Part shown: in pieces, positions 11,321 through 25,700 of the stretch | Layout: every line of letters begins with the position of its first letter | Position numbering within the stretch: position 1 is the first letter of the stretch | Assembly: GCA_004194705.1 (NCBI GenBank) | Contig: SADC01000290.1 | Location: forward strand, 56,001 to 120,000 | Length of the DNA: 64,000 nucleotides | Direction: 5' to 3' | DNA from: Ditylenchus dipsaci | Taxonomy: Eukaryota; Nematoda; Chromadorea; Rhabditida; Anguinidae | Made by a program: the position numbers and the translations under genes | The notes under the pieces: model-generated | What the model was told of the DNA's origin: nothing | Seen by the model: only the letters and a program-made list of their open reading frames with translations | Database searches by the model: none

Positions 11321-13779
11321 ATAAAATTAGAAAATGTATTGGAATCTACCTGTTTTTTAGGTTTTAGGGGTTTTATGTGATCCATTTTAAATCTTTTCAA
11401 ATCTCTTGTTTACAACGCTTCACACCATTTTATGAGTAAAATTTTTATTTTGCGATACAGTCACCGCTCGATTTATCGACACCTGGGGGGCAGAGGACAA
11501 ACCGAAGAAATGGAAATAGTTAGAAAGTAAAGATTGAAGCCTCAAATACAACGAGAAGGTATTTGCCGATGATAGATCATAGTGTAACTCAGAAATGACC
11601 ATGACTTTTTTTAAATTTTCAAAAAAATCTGTTCTTTCCATCTGGTAGCTAAGATTTGAGTGAAGTTTCTCAAACGGATTTATTCTTTTACTCCTTTTTC
11701 GAAACAACGCCTATTCGTTAATAGCTCATTAGGTAGCCCTGAATCTTAGCTACATCATTTTATTTTTGTCTCACTCACAATTAAATGTAGTGTTTTAACT
11801 GATTTAGACTTTGCCTAGTTGAGATTTTTCTGTTATAGTTTCAATGAACTGAGTTAAATATGTTTAAATTTTTGAATCTTACAAATCTTTATAAATATTT
11901 TTCTTTGTTTCTTTTGTTGAAAAATAACTGCTTTATTTTTTGTTGAAGTTTGTGTTATCTGTGGTACAATTCTTTTCTCTAAGTCAAACCTTTTGATTTT
12001 GAAGAATTTGTCACTTGTCATTCTTTGTAACAATTTTAATTCCAAGCTTTCTATGGCTGATCCGGGAAGACGGTGGTCATCTGTAGTGCTTATGGGTACT
12101 GGTTGTAATAAAATGTTCGTCAGTAAATTGTAAAAATTATGCAGATTAAAAATTTAAATAAAATTAGTTTTTTTAATTTTGGATGATTTTAAGAGACTTT
12201 TATTCTACCGAAATAGTGTTAAAGTCTAAATCAACGATTTAGATATAATAAAGTAGTCCACTTTTGTGTGTTTATAGTAAAATTTACAAATGATATCCGA
12301 TTTTTTGATCAGCAGACTATGTTCGTAGAAATTTCTGGATCTTATTTTGTTTTGCATTGTCAAAAGCACATATTGTTGTCGTGAAAGCATCTTTTATTAA
12401 TTGGCGAAATCAAGCCTCAAAATATAGGACATCCAATTCTTAGGAGAGACAGTTTTTGGAGGAAGTGCATGTAGAGAATTTAAAATAACCTTTGAGGCAA
12501 TCAGCAAGATAGATAAACCTTTAATAAAAATAGTGATGATATTTTAGTGGTCTTTCCGTTGACTTTTGAACTGTGTGTTTCAGTCTCTAGACATAAAATA
12601 ACAATAATTGTAGCAGCAAAAATAAAACATTGAAGTAACAAAAAAGCAATGGCAGTTTGAGGTGGATACAAATAATAATATTGTTTGTGGAATCTTTGCA
12701 AAAAGTCTTAGCAAAACACACAATATAAATAAAAGTAGTAAGAGTAGCGTTGACTGAGAGCATAATACAAAATTAGCAAAAGGTGCTTGTTTAACCGGTA
12801 GAAATGTGAAAAAGAGGTTTTCGACTAAAGAACAAAAAGAAATAATAAAGATGCCCGTAGAAAGTGACGATGATTCTGAAACGGGGATTACAGATGCTTA
12901 CAAAGGGCGACAAAATAAAAAATTAGAAAATTGAATTTTTCTAAGCTAAAATTATTACAGTTAAATAGTTAACTGTGGAGTAAATAAAATAGTAAATACA
13001 GAGTTGCTTAAGAAATTTCCATTATCTCAAAGTTTTTTGAGATTCTGTTTCCACCTGTTGACCCTTAACTTATTTTGTATATAATATAACGTTTTTCTCT
13101 TGGTTCTTTCTGCTGTTTCAACCCTTGCCTTGATTTAGCTTTAGAAAATTATATACGAAATAAATTTTCGGCTCAACCATTGTAGACCCATTGAAAATAG
13201 AATTTCCAAAAAACAAGGCCTGAAAAAGGTATACTGATCGAAATTTCATTGGAATTGCTAAGCGGAGGATTAACTATTTTTGGCTTTTTTTCCAAATACA
13301 TAACCATTTATTGTAGATTATATTTGAAATACTTTCGATAGCTCGAATTCGAAACTAGATTAAAAAGCAACATTTCAAAACATGCTTGGTTGCCGACACA
13401 TGGTCTAAAGTTGAGTAGTAAAACCTTGGCATTTTTAATTTGGGTAATTTCTTGCCAATCAAGCACCATTTTAAAATATGCTCTAATTGAATTTAGGAGT
13501 TAGAAAAAAATTTACGTTTTAATTGGTACTTTATCTTAAAAAAACATTCAAATTGAAAAAGTAGCTAACTGATCATATACCCTAATATTGATTTTTTATT
13601 TACTTTTCACGGTTAATCTATCACTTAGACTCTAATACCTAATTTTCGTGCACTCCACAATACTATATTTACAACCTAAAAAAGAAATAAAAAATTAGAA
13701 TACTGTAAGTTTAAGCCTAATCCATTAAAAAACAATTCTACCGTCAAATCTATATAAAGGTAAAAATCTAAGCAACATT
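11321..13779. other. intergenic, convergent 3' ends of TMPPE-B and the homeobox gene
   Basis: This AT-rich spacer lies between a plus-strand gene and a minus-strand gene. It contains one CAGTCACCGCTCGATTTATC pogo-like end at 11458, and no other structure that I recognise. No frame has coding character. Confidence 0.5.
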
Positions 13780-16700
13780 TTATTCCTCCTCTTCTTTGAT
13801 TCTTGTATTATCATTAGCTCCATTTTGTTGACTGCTGAAAAAAGCAGAGCCAGTTCTTGAGAGGCAGCCGAAGTCCAGTTTCGATTTATGTCATTGTTGG
13901 GAGAGGCAAGGTCAAAAAGTGACAGTTGAGGTGTATTTAAGAGGATATTGGCGGTCGAGACAGCAGTTACTGAATCTTTGGCGCCACCATTGAAATTGGG
14001 GGGTAATGGAAAATGCGAATCCAGGAATAGGGAGGGTCTGTTGCGATCCAGGAAATCTTCTAGCTAAAAACTCGAGATATTTATTGGATTCCACTATTTT
14101 TATAACCAAATGTTTACAAGTTTGCTTTCCCCAACTTTGTTGTTTTCCATCAAAGATTTGTTGAGATGGTTGTAGAGAAAGTTGGTATTGTTAGCTTGTT
14201 CCTCGGTTGTGCCATTGGTTTCAGCCACCTCTGGCCCAGAAGACAAATTTGGAGAAATAGGTGAAGGAGGAAAGGCTGGGCTAGATTTGTCTTCGCCCAC
14301 AACACCTTCTGACTGGTCCATGGCCACACATTCAGAATAGTTCTGGAACTAAAAATTTTATGGTTTATCTAGCCAGGGTTTTTTTAGATTACCATTCGAT
14401 CACTTTTTGGCCCTATCCCTCAAAAAGTACCCGTTTTTTAGCTTGTTTCCCCTGTTGATTTTTCATCGTGCTTTTGAGGATTAGGCAGGTGTAGGCATTG
14501 ACTCAAACATGTTTTAGACTTATTTTTGAGTCCGTCCTAAACATACGCTGGCGAACATTTGCGTGAGCCTAAGCCTCAAAATCACAAAATCAACAGGGGA
14601 GACTAAGCTAAAAGTCGGTACCCATTAAGGATAGGGCCACTTTTAAGTAACTGTAAACTATTTTTTAGAAAAAAGATTGCTGCATAAAAATATGCATTTT
14701 GAAATTTTCCCAATATCAGTCAGAATGCATTTTATGATCTTAATATAAAATAAAATCGTATCTTTATCCAAATTTACAACTTCTTTATAATGTCCCTCCC
14801 ATTTTTATTTTTTTATTCAAATAATTACATGTCTTTTTAATTACTTTTCTATAAAAGTGATTTCAACTGGCGTTTTTATGGGTTGGCCTAACTTGCGGAC
14901 CAAATTTCGCGGACGCAACATTTGCGGACGAACATTTGCGGACCAGTACTTGCGAACGAAAATTTTCAAACTCAATGTGACTGCGACTGAGTGACTGCGA
15001 TTAACGTCTAGGAAATCTTGCAGAATGAGAAAGATCTAGTTATAACTGGTGACCATAAAGTTCGGAATGGACTTTTGAACTAATTTTTAGCAATAAAATT
15101 TATTCCCCGAAAATATTCCAAACATATGGTTTGTAGCTCTTTCCATCCTCTTTCGATGGTATATAAAGTTTCATTAGAATATTTTATAAAAGCCATTATT
15201 TGGTTACAAACATATGTGAGGTCATTTAGGAATGTTGATAGGCATTTTTATCACTTTAGCTGATCAAAATTTTAATTAAAAGTTCAAGGCTACAGCAATA
15301 AAAAGCACCATGTTGTAGCGCAGTTCAAGAGCTACAAAAACCACTTTACAGAGTAGCTTTTAAAAATCTGAGTGTTGAGATATGGCTTTTTCAAAAAAAA
15401 TCAATTTCTTGAAAATGACTGAAATCTAAAAAATTTGGATAAAATTTGATTTTGGTTATTTTCAAGAAATTGTTTTTTTTTTCAAAAAGCCATATCTCAA
15501 CACCCATATTTTTAAAAGCTACTCTGTAAAGTGGTTTTTGTAGCTCTTGAACTGCGCTACAACATGGTGCTTTTATTGTGCTGTAGCCTTGAACTTTTAG
15601 TTGAAATTTTGATCAGCTAAAGTGATAAAATGCCTATCATTATCCTAAAATGACCTCACATATGTTTGTAACAAATAATTGCTTTTCTAAAATATTCTAA
15701 TAGAACTTTATATACCATTCGAAAGAGGAAGGAAAGGCCTACAAAACCCTATGTTTGGAATATTTTTGGGGAATATATTTTATTGCTAAAAATTAGTTCA
15801 AAAGTCCATTCCGAACTTTATGGTCACCAGTTATATATCGTCCGCGAACCCTCGTCTGCAAATTTTCGTCCGCAAATCTTAGTCTGCAAATCTTCGTCCG
15901 CAAGATTTGATCCGCAAAAGTGGAGGTGCAAAACCTTGTCCGCAAAGCTCCGTCCGCAAAAATCACGTCCGGAAACAAGCATCCGCAAAATATTGTCCTC
16001 GAGTTTGGCCAACCCATTTTTATTACAAAGTCTACAATAACGCTCTGTTAAGTTGTACAGCGGAATCTTGGCTATCGTTTAAAAAAGTTTGCAGCCATGA
16101 GCTTGCTCCGTTGACGCTGTCTATCGATTTTAAAGTGGGTACTCACCAAAATTTTGGTAAAAAATCCTGATTTTTCACTGATTACTAACATTCATTTCAA
16201 TGATCATTTTCGAAAAAAGGCACTGTTACCTTGTAGCACAATATCTCAAATATCTTTTAATTGTTTGTCCCAATATCATGCTCCGTTAAGGCTGTCTATC
16301 GATTTTAAGGTAACAGACGGGGTCACCCGGTGGGGTATCCGTGTGGTGGTACCCAGAGTATTGTACTCAGGTATTGATAACGAGGTAGTGGTACACAGGC
16401 AGTGGTACACAGATGGACTTACTCGGGTGGTGGCATTCAGGTGGTGATACTTAAGGTTGAGGTATCCAGTATCTAAAAATTTCAAAAGTCGATAGAGGCG
16501 CGGAAAGGCCCCTCTTGCACCCTTATTATTAATGTAATAGGTTAAATAGCAATTTTTATTTTGTTTTTGACGAATAAAAGAGTGTTTAGATGAGCTTCAT
16601 CATCCTTACTATGTTTACCTTGATCACCATGATCACTGAAAAAAGAAGGTAGGCATTGTGAAGGAGTTCCCCAAATTTTAAGCTTTGACTACAATTTTAA

Positions 16701-19700
16701 AACAACTCTAAGAAGTTGTGAGAAAATTTTGGACAAGAATTTTTGCAAAAAAATTACTTTTTCCGACGTTCTAAAGTAAATTGCCGAAAAAATATATTTG
16801 TAATCAAATAAATTGTATTCATAGATCTTACCTGCCTTTAGTATGTATTTTTGAGCAATTTTTACACCAATCTTGTATTTGTTCAAGTTAAAATAAAACA
16901 ATAAACCATCACATCACTTTTTTGTCTGAGATGGATAATTTTGACGGATCCACCAACTACTCTGGTTAATTTTCAGCCAATTGGCCAGCCACTTTGAAGA
17001 AACTAATTTGTCATTACACAACCCTAATTTTGTGTTTAAAAATGTGTTTTTGGTTAGTTAAAAATCGTATGTAAATTTTTAGAAATAAATCTTTGTGAAA
17101 AATTTGGGGGGGGGGGGGTGGTTTATGTGAAAATTTAAAAAAAAGGAAAGAAAAATAAAAAAAATTAAAGTAAAAAAATGTATTTACCTGGTTAATTATT
17201 TGTTGATTGCTAGGTGCATTGGTGGGAGAGAAGGTTGTGGATTGCGAGCCAGGAGAGGTTGGTGTACCGCACGTGGGCAGTTGCTGAAGGCCGGAACATA
17301 TGGGCATCATAGATATTTCGTCGTTTGACTTTCTTCGCATCTCTTTCCTTTTGTTGGCAAACCTTTAACAGAGACAATAAATATAAAATATATAAGCATA
17401 TTTATATAACATACCAATTGGCAATAACTTGTGGCGTGACGACCTCCTTAGGCATAAGTTGAGAACCTACAAATAATTATTATATTTATGGACTCTAAAA
17501 AAGTATTTTAAATTTGGATGGTTTTTCTTGTTCAATTGGAGTTGTTATTAATACAAGCAATAACAAAATCTGTCTAATTAATTCCTTACTTCAGCGGCAT
17601 TGGAGTTATATAGTAAAATGGTTCAGGTGATTCATATTTTCAGCAAAATCATTTTCGGTTTATATTCCGCCTTTTGTAGTTCTAGAAAGTGTTCTCATGG
17701 AATGAGGTTTGAGCTAAGAGTTTTTGACGCTACTGGAATGTAATAATATTCCAACAGCGCCGAGTTTTTTTAATACTCTTTTACTAAAGTCAGATAAAAT
17801 GCTTATGCTAAGTTTACAACTTTTGATACACTTTAAATTCTATTTTTTATTTTGCATACCTCTTCTGTCAAAGTCAGAGCATGATTACACTTTTGAGCAA
17901 TTTCCACTCTTTTGGCATTATCCGGAAAAGGAGACAAGAGGAAATAGGCCTCGAGTATTTTGATGAGCATTGGCCTGAATACATATCTCTCCCTTCTCTG
18001 AGGCACCAATTCTCCCTCAGTATTTGTCTCGAGCCTGCTGCTGGGATCTTGCACGAAAGTGGCTGAAAATGGAGTGACAGGTTTACACGACTACTTTTCA
18101 CCTATTATTTATTTAAAGAAAAGTGTTGCTTTTGACACATGCTTTATTTCTCCAACGGCTTAAAAATAATTTTTTTTTTGAAATTCAACAAAATTCCTAT
18201 TCTATAAATATGTCAAAGTAAAATGATGGTTTTGATGAGCCTCGATAAACAAGTTAGTTATTAAAGGGAATGGTGATGACCACCAAAAAAAATTTGTAAA
18301 TTTTAATGATCTGCTTAAAATTTGATGTGTGAAATAATAAATAAGAAATTTTGATAAAATAGCTTCTTTGACATGTGCGAAAAATGGTTCTTCTGTAAGT
18401 AAACGCTTTTAGCCGTAAAGGTGGATACTACTATTATACAGTCGATCCTCTATCAAGAAGCTGAGCCTTACTGAGTCGTTCCGAAAGAGACTCGTTTGCA
18501 TAAAGTCTTGTTCTTAGGCTTATTACTAATCATGGGTCTTTAAACGTCGCAATTATCGAGGTTTTATTGAGATACATGGATAAAATGAGTAAAATATTTT
18601 ATCAATCATGATAGAAAAAAAGCAAGGATTCGTAGAAAACTTCAGAAGCAAGCTAAAAGATAACCTTTAAAACAAGAACTTACCTAATTTTTCAGGGTGT
18701 CTTCTACAGTTTAGATACCATGAGTATATATTCTTTCTACACCTCAGCGAAAGCTGAAGGAATAACTTATTTAAAAAGTTTAGCTCAGATGGAAATGCAA
18801 ACCTCTCTATGGTTGCCATTCAACAATTTGGAAATGTAGGGTTGACTTACACCTAAAAGATACCGGAGTTAGTTTGGGCTCCCAACTCTAAAGTAGTACT
18901 ATTACCAGTCATCATTGCGACAGTGGTCTGCCTCAGGCTAAACTGAGTAATGAACTGTTTCATGTCGTTGATGCAGCCCTCTTCCCTTGAAGCATAAATT
19001 CCTCTAGCTCCAAAGGGTTGTCCAGGGTGGTGATCTCATTTAGTGGGGTTCTTTGAGAGCGAATTGGCCTCGCTGGACCTCCTCCTGGTCTGTTACTAAT
19101 GCCTCCGTTACTATTACCTAAAGATATTTTTAATAGTGAAAGTATTTACAAAGTAAAGTTACCTGAAGCAACACCGTTGGCCGAACCAGAAGAAGAAGAA
19201 CTAGAAGGTGGCGGAGAATTGCTGCAATTAACACCTTTTTCGATGGCGTTTGAGCAAAACCCCTGGTTCGCAGAATTGGTCCCAAACATAGACAGTTGCG
19301 GACAATTTGCCAAACTGGCTGAGAAGAGGGCTGAAATTAGCATATTATACCATGAGGTTTCATAAGCCAAACACAAAATTTAAAAAATTAGTACTTTTTG
19401 AACAACAATATTTTTAGGGTATGCTAAACATGCTAATCAGATCTCCAATACATAGGACTCACTTTTGCTATACACGACTGAAAAAACGTTTAAAGCTCTT
19501 TTTTTGCTACGAAAATTTTCGCTTTAAAGATTTCTGGATTTCGAACTTCACTTGTTCTCAAACAAGAAATCATTTAAATCAAAATTTTTTTTTCTCAAAA
19601 TATAGAACGAAAAAGAAAAAAATCAAGCTAGTTAACAAAGTATAGTTCATAATTTTTCTTTCATATATACGCCAAAAATATTTTAATAAAAAACTAACTC

Positions 19701-22700
19701 TATAAAAATAAATAAAATTTGATGACTTGATGGTATTGTTATCACTGCAAAAAAGTCCGAAAAGTTGAAAAGAAAAAACTACGACACAAATAATAATTTT
19801 TCGGGAATAAATAAGTAAGCCAATAAGTAATTTATTACACAGTTTGTGATTAACGTTTTTCGTTTTCTATACAGTCAAACCTCGATTTATTGGCACCCCA
19901 AAAGTTCGTTCCCGCCTAGGGTCAGACATTTTTTTTAACCCAATTTTCAAAATATTTTATCGATTCTGTTATACCTGTTTTCAAAAAAGGGGTGCCACTA
20001 TATCGAGGTTTCACTTTTTTAACCCAAAATTCGTTTACTTTTCAAAAACGATCGGCAAAATCGGAATCCTCACGATATTTGCGACAAGACTGTCATAACA
20101 GAATCGATAAAATATTTTGCAAATTGGGTTAAAAAAAGTGTCGGACCCTAGGCGGGAACGAACTTTTGGGGGGTGCCACTAAATCGAGGTTTGACTGTAG
20201 TTAATTCATAACTATTTTACAGTCTTACAGCGCAGTTGTTTAATATTCCTTTGCTAATTTGTTAATTTAGAACTATTTTCGAAATCTGATATATTAATAT
20301 TTTTACTCAAAATTATCTAAATTGACTATGTGCAAAATACCTTCGAGCTGGGCAGCCTGAGCGGAAGTCTCGAATACTTTCATTTCCTCAACACCATTAC
20401 TGCATGGTTGAGCCTGAGGTACTGTAGTGGCTGTGGTGGTGCACCTCTGGATGATGTGCTCATTCAAAGTGGGTGATAAAAGAATGCCTGGAGTGGGCGG
20501 AGAGTGGTGTAGAATAGAATCTGAGGGTGGATTAGATGAGGCTCGGGCAAATGCTTGCTGTTGGTGAAAAGCAAAGATTTAATCGCCTCCAGGGTATGGT
20601 CTAGACTGGGATTTGCAGTGGGCAGGGCTCAGGCAGAGTATGATTGGCATTCTGATTGCTCGGCTGAGGGCTAAAAAACAGTCTAGCGGCTGTTAGAGCT
20701 GCCGCTTGTTGCTGTTGTTGGTTGTGCAAATCATCCAAATCAGCTTCGACCTGTTCCAGCTCTCGGAATGCCTGAAAAAAATTCAATAAAAAGGGGGTTT
20801 AGTTGCTTATATTTCTAAATTTACTGTCTAATAATAAGATCTTGCAAAGTGTACGATTGAGATTTTGCCATATTTAGAGCCGAAGGAATTTTACGGTGGA
20901 AATCAAAAATAGAATCGAACAGAAAAAAGACGGTTTCCGACTCAATTTATCCCAATTTTCGAAGTGGTTCGTCAGTTCTGATTGGTAAGTCTAGTTCCAC
21001 AAATTGCAAGGAATCTGAATTTACCAGTAGTTTTAAGCAAGCGTTATATTTTAACCATTTTGATCAGCAACGCTCAAACGTAAAGCAAAATTTTAAAAAC
21101 CTTACTCGGGTGCGTTCTCTCGAGCGTTGACCGTATCACTGTATTGAAAAAAAATTTTGAAGTGCAGAGGGGGACCGAGGTAATGTGACCAGGGTAATTT
21201 TGTAAACTTTTTGACACGTTATATGGCCTTTATATTTACACAGTACAGGCAGTAATACTTCTGCATAAATATAATAATGGATGTGAGTCGACTATGCTCT
21301 ACAAGGTGGCTGACTTAGAGTTTGCCAATACGATCACACACTTTCCAAGATCGCCCATGTTAATCAAGTATGGTTTTTTTGGGTTTTCCTATTATTTCTT
21401 AATATTTTCAGCATGTTTTAGAAATATTTAACTTCTTTCATTCACTTAAATCTTAAAATACACTAAATTATTTTTAATCTTTAATTTTTGGTGTTAATCA
21501 TTTAACTTTACATCCCTCTACACCTGTAAGATTTCTATAAAAGTAGGTTTACAATTCTAATCTTTTTGTCTAAGCAGGTGATTCTCAAGTCCAGACAAAT
21601 GTCTGACTACATTTTTATTTATAATGCAATTTAAATGTTCCTTATGCAAAACTATAAAAAGGCATGAGAATAAAATGCATTAAGACCAAATTAGTTTTAT
21701 TAAAAGTTTTTATAAAACAGTGATCTATGTAACTAATTAAAACCGAAAGTTTGCTTTTTTGCAAACACTTCGACACTTTTAAGCATTTCTATATGTAAAT
21801 TAAAAAGGTAAAAATGTGTGAGAAACCTAGATGTGTCCAAACATCAGATCTTATGCATCTTGTCAGCAAAATAGTGATTTTGATAATTAAATAAAGAGAT
21901 TGCACATATAGCAGGGTTGCAAACTCAAAATTTAGAAAAATACATTTGACCGAAAAAGTACAATTTGGTCATCTTTAGTCAAAAAACACCATTTTATCCA
22001 GTGCTTATTTATTTTTGAGCACTGAATCAAAAAGGTTTTGACGTAAAACTTCAAAAATAAAAAAGATTTCGGTCCTAAAAAAGTAAAATTTTTTTTAAAA
22101 AGTACATTTCGATATGCCGAGTTAGAGCGACTTTTTTAGATACATTTTATATATAATTATATTATAATATAATGGTATACCAACAACTGGGTACACTTAC
22201 GACTGGGTACAATGACTGCGTACACTTTTTTAGAAATTATACAAATTTCAGTAACTTTGTTACTATATACCTTGTGCTTAGGTGCATGGTAGGCCAGTCA
22301 ACATTAGTACTGACTCAAACATGTTTCCCGAACTACAAAAAGTCCATCCTCGATCTAAAAGTTCTTATAAGGTTCGAAATAAGAAACGAACTAAGGCTTT
22401 TTCGGCTTAGGCTTAGCCAAGGATAGGCCAGCGTACGTTAGTACGTACTAAAACACGTTTTCCGAACTAGAAAAAATCAAGAAAAACAGATTATCGATCG
22501 TATGCACCGAAAGTTTTAAAATAAGTGTACCCAGTCATAATATAGTCAATATAATACTATAGGTATTAAAATAATTGTCGATAATATTTATTGTAAAAAA
22601 AACGCCAGTTGTTTAATAAGTCGACGTTTTTTAATGTTTTATATGTTACTTTCTTTAAAAAATATAGCTTGCTGCAGAAAAGCAAGTCAGCAGGTTGTAA

Positions 22701-25700
22701 ATTTTTCTTAAAATTAAGTATTCAAAAGCTCATTCTAACATTTATCTCACAAAAAGAAAACACATTTTTCGGTTCTTATATATTTTCAGCAAAATATGAA
22801 ATATTTTATTCATAAATCTTTAGTTTGTCAGCATTTAGACCAAATTTATTATTTAAGGTCTTGAAAAATGTTGTTTGATCTTTGTCGGTTTTTGCTTAAT
22901 CTTAAAAAATAGTCTACTAACGAAAAAACATAAAAAGCTGTGAATTTTAATAAAAATTATTTTTTGAAAATTAGTAACAAAAAATTCTAAATTTAACGTT
23001 TGTCAACTTGAAAATCTCTTCTGTTTACAGTTATCTGCGTTTTAGATTAAATGTTACTACAGTTAAAAGTCATTTTGTGTAAAAGGGGACCACTTTATAT
23101 ATACTTTCGTTCCCTCAATTTTTTTTCGAAATTTTTAGTTTTGGTCTCAATCAAATCAGAAGACAATTTTGAAATAGTTTACTTTTTACAGATCGCCAAC
23201 TTCAAATTTGGATCTCAAGATACGGCGATTTTGAAATGTGACCTATCACGACTGCCTAAAATGTGGCCATTTTTTGTTATGCATTCAGTTTTAACTTTTA
23301 TAACAAAACCTCACACGTTATATACTATTCGACGCAGAATTGAGCGGGCTTTCATATGGTGAAAATAATCTTTGCTTGTCGCAATATTTTTGCATAAAAA
23401 ATGCGGATAAACACAAAAGTCTAATTTTCGTTACTACTCATTTGCGCAAACTAATTTGCGCAAATTTTTTAAAGTTACAGGTTCGAATCCCGGTGGTAGC
23501 AGAAATTATTTTTTCTTGAATAACAACCATAAACTAGTTTTTATTAGACCAGTAAACCTCAGGTTGGATAGGAGGTCAACCTGGTACTTCTTTTGAATAG
23601 GCATTCAGCTCCAGAATCCGATATTTTGGATTACACTGAAAGTATTGAAAAATCAATGTACCCTATCCAAAATTGTAACCTGAACATGGTTTGTTAAGAC
23701 CAAAATGCTGTTTAACCAACTGGAATATCAATACCGTGGGTAGTTACCCACTTCAAGGTGGTCGACCTTAAACCTTTGTGGATTATTGTGAGTGGACAAA
23801 CAAACTTTGCATGCCTAAATCAATTCAGAAAAAAAGGTTTTGGAACATGAAAAACGTAAATTTTTTTTAATCCAAGTGGACGACCACTTGGTTTTGTTCT
23901 ACCCAGGTGGTCGTACCGAGGTTGAAGAACTCAGGTAAAACTCCTGGGTAGTAATATTTTCGTCTTGTAAAGAACTCTTAAAATTTAAAAATTTTTTCTA
24001 TGATCCAACTTCAGTTCCACTGGATAATCCATGCACCAACTAAACCAAGTGGTCGTCCACTTGGATCAAAAAAATGTTTACGTTTTTTATGTTCCGAAAC
24101 TTGTTTTTTGGACCAATTCAGGCATTCTGAAGATGGTTTGATAGTGATAAATGCCGTTTCGTCGAGTATTTTTTGAGTATTCGGCAATAATTGATTTTAC
24201 CCAAACTGGATTTTACCAAAACTCAAGAAATACCCTACAAAACGGTTTTACCACTATCAAACCATTTTCAGCATGCCTGAATTAGTCCAGAAAACAAGTT
24301 TTAAGGCCCGAAAAGTAAAAAAAGTTTTTGCTCCAGGTTTTTTATCCAAGTGGACGACCACTTGGTTTGGTCGGTTAAGACTAAAAAATTAAAATTACAG
24401 CAAAATTTTTACTGAAAGTGAGAGTCCAAAAAAGTCATTGAATACACTGAAAGTGAATATAAGACTGAGAGGCAAATTTTTCCTATTGGGTACAACACCG
24501 AGAGTGAGAGTGAAAGGCATAGTGGGAGTGAGAGGAGAAACTACTAATTGGATACGTGGCCTTACAGGACTACTCCAGGATTGGGGTTTCTATTTCAAAT
24601 CGTGTTCAGGACACGATTCTGAATAGGGTATGATACCTTCAAAGTTATTCCAGTGAAGAAAAAATAATTTCTGCTACCACCGGATTCGAACCTGTAACTT
24701 TAAAAAATTTGCGCAAATGAGCAGTAATCCTAATTTTGCATAGCAGAAATTTTCAGCTGAAACCTAACTTTCCACCACCTTAAACGTCGCCCCACGTTTT
24801 TTTACAGATTCAGAAAGCACCAAACAACGTGGGGATCGACGTTTAAGGTGGTGAAAAATTAGGTTTCAGCTGAGAATTTCTGTTCTGGAAAATTAGACTT
24901 TTGTGTTTATGCGCATCTTTTATACGAAAATAGTTCGACAAGCAAAGATTATTACCACCATATGAAAAGCCCGCTCAATTCTGCGTCGAATAGTTTACCA
25001 TGTGTGAGAGTCTTCTTTTAAAACTTAAAAACCGCATGCATAAGAAAGAAAATACCCACATTTTAGGCAGTCGACGAATTTCAAAATGGCCACATCTCGA
25101 GATCAAAATTTGAAGTTGGCGATCTGTAAAGAGTAAACTAACTCAGGATTGTCTCCTTTTATTATTGAGACCAAAACTAAAAATTTCGAGAAAATTGAGG
25201 GAACGAGGTGTGGTCCAGTTTTTAAAAGAAAATGCCTTTTAACTTTTTTACAGCTAATTTTGGTAATGTCTAAAACAAGCACGTAAATGTATTTTTTTTA
25301 AGTTTTGTACTTTTTTGAGACCTAGAAATCATTCGAATTTTTGTAATTGTATGTCAAAATCGTTATTTTTGGTGCCTAAATTTCAACAAGCGCTAGTGAA
25401 AAATGGCACTTTTTGACGAAAAATGACTAAATTGTATTTCATTTAGCCAAATGTGCTTATTTAATATTAAAATATTTTTGACAAAAACTAGTTCAAGTTA
25501 AAATAGATTTCATGAAAATTCTTTAATTTACGCTATTTTAAACTATATAAAGCATTTTTTAAAATATTTGTCCAAAAAGGAAATTATATTTAGCACACAT
25601 AAAACTACAAGACGACAGACATCTAAAACGTTTCCACTTACACATCTTTACTACCATTAAGCAGCCGATTTAGTAGTTTTAAAGAACAAATTTTAACACA

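Noticed and set aside
15793..16170. Overlapping open frames on both strands
   Set aside because: They translate the TCGTCCGCAAA iterations and contain only repeated low-complexity peptide.
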